This document shows positions 5,912-7,417 of a stretch of 7,417 bases of DNA, piece after piece. The notes below the pieces were generated by a model that saw nothing but the letters and a program-made list of their open reading frames with translations, made no database searches and was not told where the DNA came from. This DNA comes from an uncultured Terriglobales bacterium. Lineage in GTDB: Bacteria > Acidobacteriota > Terriglobia > Terriglobales > Acidobacteriaceae. The position numbers and the translations under genes were made by a program. The stretch spans positions 1 through 7,417 of the forward strand of contig CATPBY010000359.1 of the NCBI GenBank assembly GCA_955652845.1, in the 5' to 3' direction. Every line of letters starts with the position of its first letter. Within the stretch, counting starts at the first letter, position 1.

Positions 5912-6565
5912 TCAGGACTTATGCGCCGATATATGCGACGCATCAAGCCAATGTATCTTCCCAAAGTCTAAAGAGCGCAGGTCCCTGACTATCTGCGCCG
6001 GGGCATGCTTTAGTCCCCGTTTCTCTAAAATCTCGAAGTGCATCTCGCAAAACACTGCTCGGCACTCTGCCGACCTGAGACGACTTCGCATACCCGATAT
6101 TACTTCTCCTTCGAAACCCTCGACATCGATTTTCACGACATTCGGCTGTGGCAGGTTGAGATCATCGCCGCGTGCAACTTTAACCTCTGCGATATGTCCT
6201 TTGAGTACTGCCATGGAACTGGCGTCGTGCGCCACGGTGATAGGCAGGATTCCGTTTACGTCTGCCAGTGCCAGGTTCAAGAGAGTTGCATTGGGTAGAG
6301 ATAGCCTCGACAATTGCGAGAACGTTTGCGCCACGGGTTCAAATGCAACTAACCGTGACACGAGCGGCGCGATTTTCTGTGTGTAGTAGCCTACATTGGC
6401 CCCAATATCCCAAACGCAGTCTGTGGATCTAATTTCGGCAAACAATGCGGAAGAAAAAGAGTCCTCGTAGCCCGATCTCCACATTGAGCGCAAACGGTCG
6501 AGGCAGGGAACTAATCCAAATCTGCGAACGACGGATCGAGCCTGTGTTTGCAGTTCAATCAGCAT
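5912..6565 (-). CDS. FkbM-family SAM-dependent methyltransferase
   Basis: Class I S-adenosylmethionine methyltransferase of the FkbM type, a family known for O-methylation of sugars and polyketide hydroxyls; 217 aa from ATG at complement 6565. The SAM-binding motif I reads VWDIGANVGYYT (51-62), the acidic ribose-binding end of strand 2 is AFEP (74-77), and the FkbM signature VVKIDVEGFEGEVISGM (143-159) is complete, followed by AVFCEMHFEIL (170-180). A TTG at complement 6604 in the same frame would add 13 basic residues. ATG is preferred because a weak GAG purine patch precedes it and a TATAAT box overlaps the region just upstream of the TTG. It lies between the partial LolA-like gene and the PhyH-like oxygenase, all on one strand, so it is probably co-transcribed at least with the oxygenase. 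Sugar O-methylation is the likely role given the neighbouring glycosyltransferases, but this is inferred. Confidence 0.9.
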   Translation of the reverse strand: MLIELQTQARSVVRRFGLVPCLDRLRSMWRSGYEDSFSSALFAEIRSTDCVWDIGANVGYYTQKIAPLVSRLVAFEPVAQTFSQLSRLSLPNATLLNLALADVNGILPITVAHDASSMAVLKGHIAEVKVARGDDLNLPQPNVVKIDVEGFEGEVISGMRSRLRSAECRAVFCEMHFEILEKRGLKHAPAQIVRDLRSLDFGKIHWLDASHISAHKS

Positions 6566-6605
6566 TTGCCGCTCAATACGATCGAAACGACGGCGATCGG
6601 GCAAT

Positions 6606-6611
6606 ATTATA
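6606..6611 (-). promoter_or_regulatory. Possible -10 box (TATAAT) upstream of the FkbM gene
   Basis: The - strand reads a perfect TATAAT at complement 6611-6606, in the short gap after the stop of the LolA-like gene (TAA, complement 6628-6626). No TTGACA-like -35 element is visible at 15-19 bp upstream, where the sequence is close to CAACCC. If used, transcription would begin near 6599, after the TTG at 6604 and before ATG 6565. A single hexamer can occur by chance, so this is tentative. Confidence 0.25.
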
Positions 6612-6625
6612 GCGCTGGCAGGCCG

Positions 6626-7417
6626 TTAGGGTTGTTTCTGAGGTGGTTGAGGTTGCGGCTTGTCCTTGGCTCCCTCGTCCTTCTGCACTTCTTTGCCTTC
6701 GTAAGTGATCTTCACGTTGGATCCGAAGCGCTTGTAGTCTTCATATTTCACGATCTCGCGAATGTGCACTTCCTGAAGGGCGAAGTGAAGTGTGTCGTCC
6801 GCCTTGGTATAGGTAGGAAACCAATATTTGCCGTCAAACTGCTCCCGCCAGGTGGTGAACTTGGGGAAGAGATTTTCCTGTCCCTTTCCCTTCTTGTTGG
6901 CGTGGAAGTCGGGGACAGTCTTGCCGAACGTCTTCACGATTTGAAAATCATGGTCGTCGACCCAGACTCGTCCCTGAAAGTATCGCTTATCTTTCTGGAT
7001 TTGCTTGGGGGCGACGTCGAATACATAACAGTGCAATTCATCTTCCTGCTGTTGCCCGACGTACAGTATCTGGTATTCAGAGACTTCATCGCTGGTCAAA
7101 ACGAATGGCAAGCGATTGCGGATATCAAACAGGTCTTCCTTGGACATGGAGATACCGCCATTTTCGATGGTGGATTGCGGCGCGTACACGACATTCTCCA
7201 ACCGCTTACCCTGGTTGTCGAAAGTGACGTCGAACACTTCCCGATACTCGCCGGTCACGGTGTTGCCGTCGAGGGTCTGCACGCGCACGTCCTGGCGGTA
7301 AGTGTACTGATCCCGCGCCTCTTTAAATTCCTTTTCTTTGGCAGCGAAGCGATGAATGATCTCGTCGGGAGTGATTCCCTTGGGTGCGGAAGTATCCAGC
7401 GGACCTTCATCTGCTGC
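6626..7417 (-). CDS. Conserved acidobacterial-type protein, possibly LolA-like fold (5' end outside window)
   Basis: The frame is open from the right edge to the TAA at complement 6626, giving 263 visible residues without the N-terminus. The GTG at complement 7288 is internal, because clear family sequence continues upstream (ITPDEIIHRFAAKEKEFKEA, then RDQYTYRQDVRV). Recognisable blocks are FDNQGKRLENVVYAP, DIRNRLPFVLTSDEV, YQILYVGQQQEDELHCYVF, YFQGRVWVDDHDFQIVKTFG, ENLFPKFTTWREQFDGKYW, and a final Lys/Pro/Gln-rich tail KDKPQPQPPQKQP. The repeated antiparallel-strand pattern with 'G-x-VWVDDHDFQIVK' resembles LolA/outer-membrane lipoprotein-sorting proteins. I remember close relatives as secreted hypothetical proteins in Acidobacteriota, but could not verify this. 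A signal peptide would lie beyond the window. No enzymatic residues are evident, and it may be a flanking gene unrelated to the glycan cluster. Confidence 0.72.
   Translation of the reverse strand, partial: AADEGPLDTSAPKGITPDEIIHRFAAKEKEFKEARDQYTYRQDVRVQTLDGNTVTGEYREVFDVTFDNQGKRLENVVYAPQSTIENGGISMSKEDLFDIRNRLPFVLTSDEVSEYQILYVGQQQEDELHCYVFDVAPKQIQKDKRYFQGRVWVDDHDFQIVKTFGKTVPDFHANKKGKGQENLFPKFTTWREQFDGKYWFPTYTKADDTLHFALQEVHIREIVKYEDYKRFGSNVKITYEGKEVQKDEGAKDKPQPQPPQKQP

Noticed and set aside
6000..6022. CGGGG...CCCCG inverted repeat near the 3' end of the FkbM gene
   Set aside because: Only 5 bp with an 11-nt loop, inside coding sequence. It is too weak to call.
1..7417. tRNA, rRNA, CRISPR array, insertion sequence or integrase signals
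   Set aside because: I found no repeated spacer pattern, transposase motifs, terminal inverted repeats or tRNA-like cloverleaf. Almost all sequence is accounted for by eight genes.

Overview
The window looks like part of a surface-polysaccharide or exopolysaccharide locus in a Gram-negative bacterium, most likely an Acidobacteriota (Terriglobia-type) member. The taxonomic hint comes mainly from the partial protein at the right edge, whose sequence resembles a family I remember as recurrent in acidobacterial genomes. The moderate GC content and weak Shine-Dalgarno signals are compatible but not diagnostic. No database search was possible.

Left two-thirds, + strand (2-4942): a very tight gene string with no intergenic DNA. 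It holds the C-terminal tail of a GT4-type glycosyltransferase, a complete GT4 glycosyltransferase, a polytopic O-antigen ligase/polymerase-like membrane protein, a second complete GT4 glycosyltransferase, and an aldo/keto reductase with an intact catalytic tetrad. Each gene overlaps the next: ATGA at 136-139, 8 bp at 1283-1290, ATGA at 2722-2725 and 14 bp at 3929-3942. This indicates one transcript with translational coupling. The promoter lies upstream of the window.

Right third, - strand (4959-7417): three genes running toward the first group. In transcription order they are a 5'-truncated LolA-like/acidobacterial conserved protein, an FkbM-family methyltransferase, and a phytanoyl-CoA-dioxygenase (PhyH)-like Fe(II)/2-oxoglutarate oxygenase. 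The two gene groups meet tail to tail with only 16 bp between stop codons and no visible intrinsic terminator.

Working model (inference): the GT4 enzymes build a repeat unit at the cytoplasmic face, and the membrane protein ligates or polymerises it in the periplasm. The aldo/keto reductase, FkbM methyltransferase and PhyH-like oxygenase would make or decorate a sugar or lipid building block. Flippase, priming transferase and export genes are not in the window. I found no RNA genes, CRISPR, insertion sequences or convincing novel system. The most interesting points are the FkbM/PhyH tailoring pair, the terminal aldo/keto reductase with a basic insert, and several start-site corrections.
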